Source: Coriobacteriia bacterium
Lineage (GTDB): Bacteria; Actinomycetota; Coriobacteriia; Anaerosomatales; JAAXUF01
Assembly (NCBI GenBank): GCA_031292615.1
Contig: JARLGT010000022.1
Location: 1 to 48,955 of the forward strand
Length of the DNA: 48,955 nt
Reading direction: 5' to 3'
Positions 18,243 through 26,419 of the stretch are shown in pieces. Made by a program: the position numbers and the translations under genes. Below the pieces are notes generated by a model that did not search any database, was not told where the DNA came from, and saw nothing but the letters and a program-made list of their open reading frames with translations. Every line of letters begins with the position of its first letter. Positions within the stretch are counted from its first letter, which is position 1.

Positions 18243-19049
18243 CTACGTCAGTGCACGGACGTTGACATGCGTTCCAGGCTCGACGCCATAACGATCCATC
18301 GCATTGCCCATGTTGACCGAGAGCGTCAGCCAGCCCGAGGAGTCAACCAGAGCCACCGGGTCCCCCTCGGTCACGTCGGAGAATGTGCGCATGAAGGGCA
18401 CCGTGAGATTGTTGTGGCCGAGACCCACCTCCAGCGTCTGCACCCTGAGGCCAAGCGCGTCGATGTCCTCAACCGGGATATTGAATCGCAGTGAGCCAAA
18501 GCGGTCGGCCTCGAGGACCTCGCCACGCACGTAGACGCCGTCAACGACGTAGCGACCGAACGGCGCTGGCACCAGATCATCCGCACTGACCGGCGAGCCG
18601 AGTGAAGACGGCTCAACACCGCAGGCAAGTGCCGCGGCCGCGGGCGCTAAGACGTCTCGGGCATGAAACGTCGGCAGCGGGCCGCGATGGTCGACTTTGA
18701 CGGCGTCCAGCGCATAGGCCTCGGCAACGCCACCTGCGCGCCACGCCGCAGGCAGCAAGACTCCGTTGTCGGGACCGACGAGTCTCGTCCCCTGCTTGGT
18801 GATGATGCACAGGTCACGGCGCCCTCCACCAACGCCCGGGTCGACAACGACCAGATGGATCGCGTCGGGAAGCTGGTATACGCCCGAGGCCGCCATCGCC
18901 GCTGCCTTGCGGATGTCAAAGGGCGGGATCTGGTGACCCAGATCGACAATCTGAGCCATCGGACAGGCACGCAAGATGATTGCGTGGCATACGCCCACCC
19001 ATGTGTCTTCAAGACCGAAATCGGATGCAAAGGCAATGAGCGACTGCAA
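18243..19049 (-). CDS. SAM hydrolase (S-adenosyl-L-methionine hydroxide adenosyltransferase, DUF62)
   Basis: About 268 residues of the DUF62/chlorinase-fluorinase-like family. Non-halogenating members hydrolyse SAM to adenosine and methionine. Family signatures: ASDFGLEDTWVGVCH, VVVDPGVGGGRR, GPDNGVLLPA and TFHARDVLAPAAAAL, the last carrying the His and Arg that with an upstream Asp form the water-activating Asp-Arg-His set. The second domain holds RFGSLRFNIP and VRTFSD-like segments. I prefer the TTG at 19049 as start since AGGAGG lies five bases before it; the GTG at 19073 has no SD. It is divergent from the lipoprotein gene. Confidence 0.88.
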   Translation of the reverse strand: MQSLIAFASDFGLEDTWVGVCHAIILRACPMAQIVDLGHQIPPFDIRKAAAMAASGVYQLPDAIHLVVVDPGVGGGRRDLCIITKQGTRLVGPDNGVLLPAAWRAGGVAEAYALDAVKVDHRGPLPTFHARDVLAPAAAALACGVEPSSLGSPVSADDLVPAPFGRYVVDGVYVRGEVLEADRFGSLRFNIPVEDIDALGLRVQTLEVGLGHNNLTVPFMRTFSDVTEGDPVALVDSSGWLTLSVNMGNAMDRYGVEPGTHVNVRALT

Positions 19050-19131
19050 GGAGACCTCCTGGTGACCGGACACACTGAGAGCGGGCGGCGTTTACACTAG
19101 TATGGTCATACCCGACCACGGAGGTCCCGAA

Positions 19132-19584
19132 GTGCGCCGCATGTCCCGCCTCATGCTCCTGCTCGCCGTGCTCGCGCTGTTCGTCGTCTCCGCGACAGCC
19201 CTCGCAGGCTGCGGCCCGACCGGCCCTGAATGGGTCGAGCATGGCGGCACCTATACAACCGAGAGCCTGGCCACACTCTACTCGAAGGCCGATATCAGCA
19301 AACTCGCCTCCCAGACACCTAGTGACGTCGCCAAGCTGCGACACGACGCGCTCACCGGCCTGCGCCAGCGCGATGCGGCAGCAGCAGCCGCTGCGGATCT
19401 GGTGACCAAGATCCTGCCCTCGGACACGCGAGGCGTCCCCGTCTACGTCGAGAAGGCCACCGTGAGCGGCGAGCCGGCCATCATCGTGATTGAAGCCACC
19501 GGGCGCCCGAATGGCCCGCTCAGCACAAAGCGGCTGTGGGCAATCTCCGAGCAGGGCGCCGTGCTGTTCGTCGGGAACCACTAG
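19132..19584 (+). CDS. Small lipoprotein of unknown function
   Basis: About 150 residues. A basic n-region (VRRMSRL), hydrophobic stretch LMLLLAVLALFVVSATA and lipobox LAGC predict processing by lipoprotein signal peptidase and anchoring to the outer face of the membrane. The mature part is mixed alpha/beta with a beta-rich end (PVYVEKATVSGEPAIIVIEA) and has no family I recognise. The start is taken as the GTG at 19132 with GGAGG seven bases upstream; an ATG at 19102 is in frame but has no SD. Its TAG stop shares a CTAG with the stop of the opposing gene. Confidence 0.75.
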   Translation: MRRMSRLMLLLAVLALFVVSATALAGCGPTGPEWVEHGGTYTTESLATLYSKADISKLASQTPSDVAKLRHDALTGLRQRDAAAAAAADLVTKILPSDTRGVPVYVEKATVSGEPAIIVIEATGRPNGPLSTKRLWAISEQGAVLFVGNH

Positions 19585-19964
19585 CCGCACAGGCGCAAGC
19601 GGTACTCCTCGAGCACATCGACAGGCACTTGCTTAGCCCAGCCGCGCTCCAGCTCATCCCAGATGTCGGTACCACTGCGCCCTGAGGAGCGCAGGTCCTC
19701 GACGACGGTGGCCACCACAAAGCGCGCTGCTGCTCTCGGCGAACCCTGCCGGCGCACGCTCCTGCGCCGCACGACCGCCGAGAAGTACGCCTCGGTGCGT
19801 CGCGCAGTCTGGGGGCTCACCGGTCCGGCAGGCACGCGCACCCCCTGCCGCGTGGCGCGAAGTGCCTCCTCGGCGACCTCGGGAAGTACGTCGCGTGCGA
19901 TGGCCTCCTCGGCGAGCCGAGTCAGTAGCTGTGTGAAGCTGGAACCGGTCTGTGTGTAGCCCAT
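19581..19964 (-). CDS. Conserved-looking hypothetical protein
   Basis: A 127-residue soluble, helix-rich protein of unknown function. The sequence is Arg/Ala/Glu-rich with segments such as FTQLLTRLAEEAIARDVLPEVAEE and TDIWDELERGWAKQVPVDVLEEYRLRLC. No signal peptide, membrane helix or catalytic motif is evident. The ATG at 19964 has GGAGGT six bases upstream, which supports it as a real gene. Its stop overlaps the stop of the convergent lipoprotein gene on a shared CTAG. Confidence 0.65.
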   Translation of the reverse strand: MGYTQTGSSFTQLLTRLAEEAIARDVLPEVAEEALRATRQGVRVPAGPVSPQTARRTEAYFSAVVRRRSVRRQGSPRAAARFVVATVVEDLRSSGRSGTDIWDELERGWAKQVPVDVLEEYRLRLCG

Positions 19965-20035
19965 CCGATACCTCCTACGAACGTCTGTTCGCAGACAGTA
20001 CCGGACGGGTCTGACATCGAGATCCCGAGCGCCTA

Positions 20036-20737
20036 CTACCTAGCGCCTGCGAGGCGAATCGCTAGGGCGACAAGCGCGCCTCGCAGGAGGCCCGCCAGCC
20101 ACATCTCGAGAAACGCCACAGCTACCGCCACGGCAATCGGCGCCAGTGCCTGGCTCAGGCGCTCGGCGCGGCGTTCGAACGGCGGGAGCATGCACACCAT
20201 GATCAGGTTGACGGAGGTCAGCGTCCCGACGATCGCGAGCGCGGCTAGAATCGGGTAGCCCACCCCCAGGAGAGGCAGTCCCCAGTACACGACCGCGTAC
20301 GTCACCGGAACTGCAGCAATCCAGATTGCCAGGCGCCGAGGCGTGTTGAGCACGCGCTCCTGCGAGCCGGTGCGCCACAACTCGTCGTTGAGCATCGGCG
20401 TGATGACCGCACCGATGGCGAATCCGGCCAGAAGGCCGGTGATGAGCCGCAGCTCGTTATTGGTCGACCGAAGTCCCGCGTACTCGGTCCCGCCGTCAAG
20501 CGCCATCGCCCCGATCATCAGCGCGATAGCGATCCATCCGGAGCGCGTAGGTAGCTCGCGTGGCCGAGAACCCCGGTGGAGCCAGGAGATGAGCGCGAGC
20601 GAAACCAGCACGCCGATGTAGATCCCTGTATCGCGCGCGCAGACCGGCAGCTGGACGCCACCCCCGAAGAACGACCGCTCGGGAAGCTGGTGGCACAGGC
20701 CATAGCCCATCCAGTGGAGCACCGCTTGTAGCAACAC
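20036..20737 (-). CDS. DUF2085 family integral membrane protein
   Basis: A 233-residue membrane protein with a DUF2085-type opening: HWMGYGLCHQLPERSFF followed by LPVCARDTGIYIGVLV. The conserved CHQ and CARDTG residues may form a metal or redox site, but no function is established. About five or six hydrophobic helices follow. The start is the GTG at 20737, after AAGGGG; the TTG one codon on is an alternative. It is downstream of tRNA-Pro, with a hairpin between them. Confidence 0.8.
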   Translation of the reverse strand: MLLQAVLHWMGYGLCHQLPERSFFGGGVQLPVCARDTGIYIGVLVSLALISWLHRGSRPRELPTRSGWIAIALMIGAMALDGGTEYAGLRSTNNELRLITGLLAGFAIGAVITPMLNDELWRTGSQERVLNTPRRLAIWIAAVPVTYAVVYWGLPLLGVGYPILAALAIVGTLTSVNLIMVCMLPPFERRAERLSQALAPIAVAVAVAFLEMWLAGLLRGALVALAIRLAGAR

Positions 20738-20755
20738 AACCCCTTACGAAGCCGA

Positions 20756-20785
20756 ACGGCAGGCCCCCAAAAGGAGGCCTGCCGT
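20756..20785 (-). terminator. Hairpin after tRNA-Pro, likely terminator
   Basis: A perfect 10-base stem ACGGCAGGCC/GGCCTGCCGT with a 10-base loop, 13 bases downstream of the tRNA-Pro 3' end on the minus strand. The following bases (TCGGCTTCG) are only weakly U-rich, so termination may be partial and let transcripts enter the DUF2085 gene. Confidence 0.6.
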
Positions 20786-20797
20786 CTTGCGTCCGGA

Positions 20798-20874
<77 letters not shown>

Positions 20875-20970
20875 GCGAGGCGCTATGCTAGCACGCCCTT
20901 CCCCCGAGCGCAAAGCGCGATTCTCGCCTTTGTCTGGCTTCGTGACCTGCACGCTTCGTGGCGCCAAAGA

Positions 20971-21003
20971 GAGGAGCCCGACCCTCTCGGGGCCGGGCTC
21001 CTC
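20971..21003 (-). terminator. Terminator of the 24-haem cytochrome gene
   Basis: A 10-base perfect stem GAGGAGCCCG/CGGGCTCCTC, followed on the minus strand by TCTCTTTGG. It lies 25 bases after the cytochrome stop codon at 21029 and before tRNA-Pro. Confidence 0.75.
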
Positions 21004-21028
21004 GGCGTTGCCGATACAAGGCTTGTGG

Positions 21029-23173
21029 CTAGAAGCCCTGCTTCTTCAGTTGCGCTGCACGGTTGACGTGGCAGTCCGAGCAGAACGCCTCGGCGTGGCA
21101 GCCTGTCTGGCCACCATTCTTGCTGTCATAGCAGCTCGCCGCACCGCTCTTGTTGACGGTGGCCGGGTGGTACTTCAGCCAAGCCTGACCAGCCACGTAA
21201 CCGTTCTTGTGGTGGCATGCGTCGCAGTAGGTGGTGTCGTGACAGTTCGCACACACTGCAACGTTCGACTTGCCGGTGTTCAGCAGGTCGACGTGCGCTC
21301 CACCGTTGCCGCCCACAGGACCCGCCGAGGCGTCCTTGAGGCCGAAGCCCTGAGCGTGCGGCATTTCCAGCTTGTGGCAGGCCATGCAGAAGGCAGAGCT
21401 CGTCAGCGTGGCCGGATCACCAGCGTGGCAGTAGGTGCACAGCGTTCCATCCTTCTGGTACAGGGCTGCGTGCGTACCAACGTTCGGCGGCGCCATCTTC
21501 AAGAAGTTGGATGCCTTGTGAGACGCGGGCATGACCTTGTTCTTCTGGTGACAGTTCTGACAGAAGCTCTTGTCTGCGTGGCACTTGGCGCACGATGCCG
21601 GGCCTGCAGCCTCGACCTTGGTTCCGTGGATCGAGATCCAGGACTGGGTCGTCGAAGAGCCGACGTGGTGGCAGTTGCTGCACAGCTCGGGCCACGTGTG
21701 ACAGTTCGCGCAGAGCGCGGGGTTCGCACGACCCTGCGTGGCGTGGACACCGGGCGTCGTCTTGAACTGGTCGGTGTGAGGCATCTGGGTCTTGTGGCAA
21801 GCGACACAGAACGGTGCCGACGTGCCGCCAGGACCGTGACACACGGCGCAGGTCTCGGTCGAGTCGAGCGCCGCGAGGGCGTGACCGGCCGACGGGGACG
21901 CCGGGGTGGAGCCGTACGCCGTCATCGGCGGCTTGGGGCCGTGGAGCCAGCCGGCGGCCTTGTGCGACGACGGGAATACCTTGTTCCTCGTGTGGCAGTC
22001 CGAGCAGAAGGACGTGGCGTGGCATCCGAGGCAGGACTTGATGCCAGACTTGGCAACTGCCTTCGGGTGCTGCGTGGTCCACGGCTCGGCGGGGTTGAAC
22101 GTGTAGCCGGCCAGCTGCGTGCCATGGTGGCACTTGTTGCAGAAGTTCGGGTCGTCCTTGGTGTGGCACATGACGCACTTGTCCGGAATCTGAGCCGAGA
22201 TTGCGGGGTGGCCGAGTGGATCGGTGGCGTCCTTCGGCTTCTTGAACTCGTCGGAGTGCGGCATGTCCGTGCCGTGGCAGTCGTTGCAGAACTGCGTCTT
22301 GTGGCAGGTGCCACAGTAGTAGACCTCGTTGACCGGCACGAGCTTCTGGCCGAGGGTCAATTTGGTGTCCGTGCTCGTCTTCCACTCACTCTTGCGCTCA
22401 GGAGAAGCCGAGGCGTCCTTGCTCTCCTTGAGGGCCTCCTGCACTGAGTCGTAGGCCTCGAGCGCCAGCTTTGCGTGCTGCTTCGGGAAGAAGTCGGCCT
22501 GCAGGTGGCTGGGAGGCTTGAGCTCGAAACCAGGCGTGTGGCACAGAGCGCAGGTGCCCGGCGCCGGCGAACCGGTCTCCAGGCCGTGGCAACGGAAGCA
22601 CGCGGTCATGCTCATGAAGTTGGCGTGCTTCGTACTCGGCTTCCCAGTCCTGGGGTCGGTGAGCTGCAGCGGGAAGTCCTCGTTGTGCGCGATACGGTTG
22701 TGGCAGATCGTGCAGGTGATGCCCTTGTCCAGGTGCGTGTCGTGATTGATCTTGATGCCCGGACTTGGACTGACCTTGCGGGTCTTGAGGTTGTGACACT
22801 GCGTGCACTGCGCGGACGTCATCGTGAGAGCAACTTCGCTTTCCTTGTTAAGAGGAAGGTCGTAGTTGTTGGTGACCGTCTGAGCAAGTTCGCCGAGAGC
22901 CTCGGCCTTGTGCATCAGGAAGATGATCGGGTTCGCATTGAGGGGCATGTGGCAGGCCATGCAACTGATCTCAGAGTGCGACGAGTGTTCGTAAGCCACG
23001 ATCGTGTCGTCCTGCACCTTGTGGCAGCTCTCGGCGCAGAACCAGCGAGAAGAAGTCACCCCCAGTACCGGTACCATGAACGCCGCAAACACCAAGACGG
23101 CGACTGCCGTCCAGATGATGTAGCGCGGTCGCCGGACCGGATCCTTGAATCCGGCCAGTGAAATCTTCGCCAT
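21029..23173 (-). CDS. Membrane-anchored multihaem c-type cytochrome with 22-24 haem sites
   Basis: About 714 residues. One membrane helix near the start (IIWTAVAVLVFAAFMVPVLG) is followed at once by a haem site, as in NapC/NrfH-type anchors, so the rest lies outside the membrane. I count 22 canonical CxxCH motifs plus two odd ones: CAESCH (CX3CH, first site) and CYDSKNGGQTGCH (CX10CH, second to last). The first six sites form an N-terminal part; the other eighteen fall into three repeats of three haem pairs, each ending in MPH, CHH and (in two) KNKVxPxSHK. The ATG at 23173 follows AGGAG. It probably moves electrons between the quinone pool or a hydrogenase and outer acceptors; the partner is unknown. 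Confidence 0.92.
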   Translation of the reverse strand: MAKISLAGFKDPVRRPRYIIWTAVAVLVFAAFMVPVLGVTSSRWFCAESCHKVQDDTIVAYEHSSHSEISCMACHMPLNANPIIFLMHKAEALGELAQTVTNNYDLPLNKESEVALTMTSAQCTQCHNLKTRKVSPSPGIKINHDTHLDKGITCTICHNRIAHNEDFPLQLTDPRTGKPSTKHANFMSMTACFRCHGLETGSPAPGTCALCHTPGFELKPPSHLQADFFPKQHAKLALEAYDSVQEALKESKDASASPERKSEWKTSTDTKLTLGQKLVPVNEVYYCGTCHKTQFCNDCHGTDMPHSDEFKKPKDATDPLGHPAISAQIPDKCVMCHTKDDPNFCNKCHHGTQLAGYTFNPAEPWTTQHPKAVAKSGIKSCLGCHATSFCSDCHTRNKVFPSSHKAAGWLHGPKPPMTAYGSTPASPSAGHALAALDSTETCAVCHGPGGTSAPFCVACHKTQMPHTDQFKTTPGVHATQGRANPALCANCHTWPELCSNCHHVGSSTTQSWISIHGTKVEAAGPASCAKCHADKSFCQNCHQKNKVMPASHKASNFLKMAPPNVGTHAALYQKDGTLCTYCHAGDPATLTSSAFCMACHKLEMPHAQGFGLKDASAGPVGGNGGAHVDLLNTGKSNVAVCANCHDTTYCDACHHKNGYVAGQAWLKYHPATVNKSGAASCYDSKNGGQTGCHAEAFCSDCHVNRAAQLKKQGF

Positions 23174-23381
23174 ACCCACACTCCTCGCTGGTTACCGACC
23201 CAAAACAACAGGCGGAAAGTCCCATGCGGGACCCTCCCCCAAACCTTGTCATACGTGAACGATATAAGAACAGGCACGCCGCCACAACAAAACTACGCAC
23301 CTTCACCACAACTGCGGATTCGACGATGGCGGCCTTCGTCCTGCCCACTAACTCACATATCCTCACCAGCGAGGCTGCGAA

Positions 23382-24536
23382 TCAGCGGATGACGACCGAA
23401 TCCGCGAGCCGATTGAGCTCGGTGATAGCCGACTGAATCTGCCGAGAAGCCTGCGCAGCCTGCGTCGCGACCTGCGCCATCTCTCGCATCGAGACCACGA
23501 CCTGTTCGGACGCGGAGCGCTGCTGCTGGGTCGCGATCGAGATCTGCTTCGCCGAGTCGGTCGTCTCCTCGACCTGGCTCACAATCGTGCCGAGCGAGTC
23601 GGCGGTGCGACGAGCAAGGACCTTGCCCTCGTCGACCTTCTGCGAGGCGCGTTCGGTCGACATGACCACCGAGGTAGACGACGACTGGATCTCGCGCACG
23701 ACCCGGCCAATCTCGCTGGTCGACTCGGTGACGGAGTCCGCGAGCTTGCGGATCTCCTCGGCGACCACGGCGAAACCTTTGCCCGCCTCGCCGGCTCGTG
23801 CCGCCTCGATCGCAGCGTTGAGTGCGAGAATCTTGGTTTGCTCGGCGATGTCGTCGATGATCACGAGCACGCGGCCGATCTCCTGGCTGCGCTCGCCAAG
23901 CGCCAGGATGCGATCCGCGGCGATCTGCGTGCTCTCACGTATCTCCTCGATGCCGGCCGCTGTGTCGGCAACCGTCTGCATCCCCTCTTCGGCGCTCGCC
24001 AGCGTGCGCTCGGCGATGGTCGCCACAGCGCGCGAGTTGTCGGCGATCTGCTTGGAGGTCTGCGCCAGCTCTTCGACGGTGGCCGACGTCTGCGTGACCG
24101 CTGCGGCCTGCTCGGCGGCCCCTGAGGCCTGCTGCTCGGTAGCGGCGAGCGCCTCGGCGGTCAGCATGCGGATCTCGTCGGTAACGACGCCCACTTGGCG
24201 CAGCGTGTTGCCAGCCTCGCGGAAGAGGCGGTCGAGTTCGCCCGTGATGTCCTCGAGGTCCTCAGCAGCGTTGACTCGGATGCCGAGACCCTCGCCGGCC
24301 TTGGTCAGCACGGTCCCCAGCTCTCGCTCCGTGACCCGCAACACGATCAGATAGCTGCCGAGGCCGAGACCTGCGCCGGTCAGCAACGACAAACCGACGA
24401 AGAGAACGAACGCCAGGCTGCTGGTCGGGGTCACGAACAGCAGGGCTATCAGCGGGAACAGGACGCCGCATCCCAGACCGAGGCCGACCAGAATCCAGCG
24501 AAGCCTCGTGCTGATCGCGCCCGTGCGTCGTTTCAC
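23382..24536 (-). CDS. Methyl-accepting chemotaxis protein without an obvious sensor domain
   Basis: About 384 residues. Two adjacent membrane helices ([21 protein letters not shown] and [22 protein letters not shown]) are joined by only a few residues, leaving no extracytoplasmic ligand domain. A long coiled-coil signalling domain follows with the conserved hairpin tip [20 protein letters not shown] and [19 protein letters not shown] that contacts CheA/CheW. It may sense membrane or cytoplasmic state or act through a partner. I use the GTG at 24536 (GAGGTG upstream); an ATG at 24575 is possible. It is divergent from the ferredoxin-selenoprotein unit and shares its upstream region. Confidence 0.9.
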   Translation of the reverse strand: MKRRTGAISTRLRWILVGLGLGCGVLFPLIALLFVTPTSSLAFVLFVGLSLLTGAGLGLGSYLIVLRVTERELGTVLTKAGEGLGIRVNAAEDLEDITGELDRLFREAGNTLRQVGVVTDEIRMLTAEALAATEQQASGAAEQAAAVTQTSATVEELAQTSKQIADNSRAVATIAERTLASAEEGMQTVADTAAGIEEIRESTQIAADRILALGERSQEIGRVLVIIDDIAEQTKILALNAAIEAARAGEAGKGFAVVAEEIRKLADSVTESTSEIGRVVREIQSSSTSVVMSTERASQKVDEGKVLARRTADSLGTIVSQVEETTDSAKQISIATQQQRSASEQVVVSMREMAQVATQAAQASRQIQSAITELNRLADSVVIR

Positions 24537-24604
24537 TCGCGGCACCTCACTGCATCGCCCGAACGTGGGGGTCATCGTATCAGTGGGTGTCTCGGCGCGC
24601 ATCC

Positions 24605-24634
24605 TTGCCTGCCGTATACCCCTTGGGGTATAGT
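24605..24634 (+). promoter_or_regulatory. Promoter overlapping a perfect CsoR/CstR-type operator
   Basis: TTGCCT (24605-24610) and TATAGT (24629-24634) are spaced 18 bases apart. The spacer and -10 box contain the perfect palindrome TATACCCCTTGGGGTATA (24615-24632). The TACCCC-Nn-GGGGTA core is typical of sites bound by the CsoR/RcnR/CstR family, which sense copper, other metals or persulfides. A repressor bound here would block the promoter. Transcription would start near 24641, which rules out the upstream ATG at 24587 for the ferredoxin gene. The regulator gene is not in the window. Confidence 0.65.
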
Positions 24635-24697
24635 CGAGCTGTCGGGCAAAGCGCCGGACGACACGATTCACACATTCAAGAGATCGGAATCGCTGAA

Positions 24698-24880
24698 TTG
24701 AAAACCGTCGCTATCGATTTGAAGCGCTGCGATGCCAGCCCATTTTGCCCGGTCAAGCGCATATGCCCATCCGGCGCCGTAAGCGCGGTTCCCGGCGGGT
24801 ACACAGTGGATGCGAGCAAGTGCACGGGCTGTGGTGCGTGTATCCGCGTATGCCCCATGGGCGCTGCGCAGTTCTCCTAG
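24698..24880 (+). CDS. Small ferredoxin-like iron-sulphur protein
   Basis: A 60-residue protein. The second half has a canonical [4Fe-4S] motif, [12 protein letters not shown] (Cys42, 45, 48, 52). The first half has an altered motif with Cys11, Cys17 and Cys23 ([19 protein letters not shown]), wider spacing and one Cys fewer than a normal CxxCxxCxxxCP, so it may hold one full cluster and one unusual or absent cluster. The start is the TTG at 24698, because the promoter at 24605-24634 starts transcripts after the upstream ATG. The selenoprotein gene begins 13 bases after its stop, so the two probably act together in thiol or sulphur redox chemistry. Confidence 0.8.
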   Translation: MKTVAIDLKRCDASPFCPVKRICPSGAVSAVPGGYTVDASKCTGCGACIRVCPMGAAQFS

Positions 24881-24893
24881 AGAAGGACTCCAC

Positions 24894-25235
24894 ATGAACA
24901 ACATCCTCGTTGAAGTGCTCGACGTGCCCGCGGCAGCCAACTGCTTCTCCGGCGGTTGAGGCCCGTCCTGGTCTCCGGAGGAGATCACGGCGATAGTTCG
25001 CGACGAGATTAAGCGTCGCTTCGACGACCAAGTCGTCATCGAGTACCACAACGTCGAGGAGCCTGAGGCCAAGGCCGCGTATGCCACGCTCATCGATGAG
25101 ATCGACAAGCGTGGCCTGCTCTACCCCGTGACGGTGGTCGACGGCGTTCCGCTCTACGACGGCGCAGTCAGCTATCCAGCCATCATGCGCGCCGTCGGCA
25201 ACAAGATTGCCGAGCGGGAAGCCGCCGAGGCCTGA
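24894..25235 (+). CDS. Thioredoxin-like selenoprotein with in-frame UGA (Sec22)
   Basis: A 113-residue reading frame split by one TGA at 24957-24959, which I read as selenocysteine. The ATG has AAGGA eight bases before it. Before the TGA the frame encodes a beta strand and ANCFSGG; after it GPSWSPEEI, a helix, and LLYPVTVVDGVPLYDG, a cis-Pro segment typical of thioredoxin folds, ending in a helix. The redox pair would be Cys17 and Sec22 (C-X4-U). A hairpin right after the TGA fits a bacterial SECIS. The coding pattern is uninterrupted on both sides, which argues against two genes. Exact family not recognised; it resembles small YuzD-type redox proteins. Confidence 0.85.
24967..24989 (+). promoter_or_regulatory. 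Bacterial SECIS-like hairpin after the in-frame UGA
   Basis: TGGTCTCC (24969-24976) pairs with GGAGATCA-type bases ending at 24987, giving seven pairs plus a C-G closing pair and a tiny GGA apical loop (24977-24979); a C-G pair outside a one-base mismatch extends it. The loop begins about 17 bases after the UGA (24957-24959) and contains guanines, as bacterial SECIS elements require for SelB binding. Confidence 0.7.
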
Positions 25236-25267
25236 CGCGGTCGAGGCCGAGGCGTACACTGCTCGGC

Positions 25268-26419
25268 ATGAACAAAGTCAGTATCTCGCGCTGCGCAGAC
25301 TACGAGCCCAGCAACGTTGCCAAAGCCATAGACGCCGCTCTCTCGCCACTCGGCGGAATGGCGGCGTTCGTGTCCCCCGGACAGCGCGTCCTACTCAAGG
25401 TCAACCTGCTCTCCCGCGCGCTGCCCGAGCGCGCGGTCACGACGCACCCCGAGTTCGTGCGGGCGGTCATCCGGCAGGTCCGCGCGGCCGGTGGCGAGAT
25501 CACCGTGGGCGACAGCCCGGGCGGCCCCAACACTGCCGGCACCGTCAAGCACATCTGGGAGGACTCCGGAATCGGCGCGGTCTGTGCCGAGGAGGGCGTG
25601 TCCCTCGTGCTCTTCGACGACGACTGCGTCAGGGCACCCGCCGAGGGTGGCACGTTATACCAGACGTTCACGCTTGGGCGCGCGGTCACCGAGACCGACG
25701 TGCTCATCACGCTCCCCAAGTTCAAGACTCACGGCTTCATGATGTTCACGGGCGCGGTGAAGAACCTCTTCGGCTGTATCCCGGGGCTAGAGAAGGCGCA
25801 GTACCATCTGAAAGTCCCGGATCGCGACGACTTCGGCGGCATGCTCGTCGACCTCATGCTCGCGTGCAAGCCCAAGCTCGCGTTGATGGATGCCGTAGTC
25901 GGCATGGAGGGTGACGGCCCGGCTGGCGGCACGCCTCGGCAGGTCGGCGCCGTAGTCGCGTCGGCGGATTGCCTCGCACTCGATGTCATCGCAAGCTCGA
26001 TGGCCGGTCTCGACCCGCTCGAGGTCTACACCACCAAAGCCGCTTCCCGCCGAGGACTCGGCCCCGCGTCCGCCGATGAGGTCGAAGTCGTGGGCACACC
26101 CTGGCGAGAGCTGGCGCCCAGCGAGTTCAAGCTTCCGCCGCGCGACGCATCCTCGATGTTGCCACCGTGGCTCGGCAAGCGCATGCGCAGCTGGACCACG
26201 GCGCGGCCTATACTCGCGCGCAAGAGCGACTGCACCCGCTGCAAGAAGTGTCAGGAGAGCTGCCCTGTGGGCGCGATCGCAGTTGGCGAGAACGGGCCGG
26301 TGTTCGACCACTCAATCTGTATACGCTGCTACTGCTGCCAGGAGCTTTGCCCGCCGCAGGCCATCGGGCTGACGGAGCCTCCGCTCGCCCGCTTCATGAC
26401 GCGAGGTCGAGGCTTCTAG
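25268..26419 (+). CDS. DUF362 domain protein with C-terminal 2[4Fe-4S] ferredoxin domain
   Basis: A 383-residue protein. The DUF362 domain (about 1-300) has family segments LLKVNLLSRALPERAVTTHPEFVRAV, GDSPGG, TLPKFKTHGFMMFTGAVKNLFG and LMDAVVGMEGDGPAGG. A short linker leads to two [4Fe-4S] motifs, CTRCKKCQESCP and CIRCYCCQELCP, near the end. No signal peptide is seen. The function is undefined; the family is common in anaerobes. It lies 32 bases after the selenoprotein, so it may belong to the same transcript. It ends in TAG, sharing CTAG with the opposing gene. Confidence 0.9.
   Translation: MNKVSISRCADYEPSNVAKAIDAALSPLGGMAAFVSPGQRVLLKVNLLSRALPERAVTTHPEFVRAVIRQVRAAGGEITVGDSPGGPNTAGTVKHIWEDSGIGAVCAEEGVSLVLFDDDCVRAPAEGGTLYQTFTLGRAVTETDVLITLPKFKTHGFMMFTGAVKNLFGCIPGLEKAQYHLKVPDRDDFGGMLVDLMLACKPKLALMDAVVGMEGDGPAGGTPRQVGAVVASADCLALDVIASSMAGLDPLEVYTTKAASRRGLGPASADEVEVVGTPWRELAPSEFKLPPRDASSMLPPWLGKRMRSWTTARPILARKSDCTRCKKCQESCPVGAIAVGENGPVFDHSICIRCYCCQELCPPQAIGLTEPPLARFMTRGRGF

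Noticed and set aside
20885-22447. Long plus-strand open frames opposite the cytochrome and hydrogenase genes (also 38585-40030, 40794-42167, 42296-43504)
   Set aside because: They are shadows of the strongly supported minus-strand genes, with repetitive low-complexity protein, no SD and no family resemblance.
24587-24697. Longer N-terminus for the small ferredoxin from the ATG at 24587
   Set aside because: The promoter and palindrome at 24605-24634 lie inside it, so the transcript would start after that ATG.
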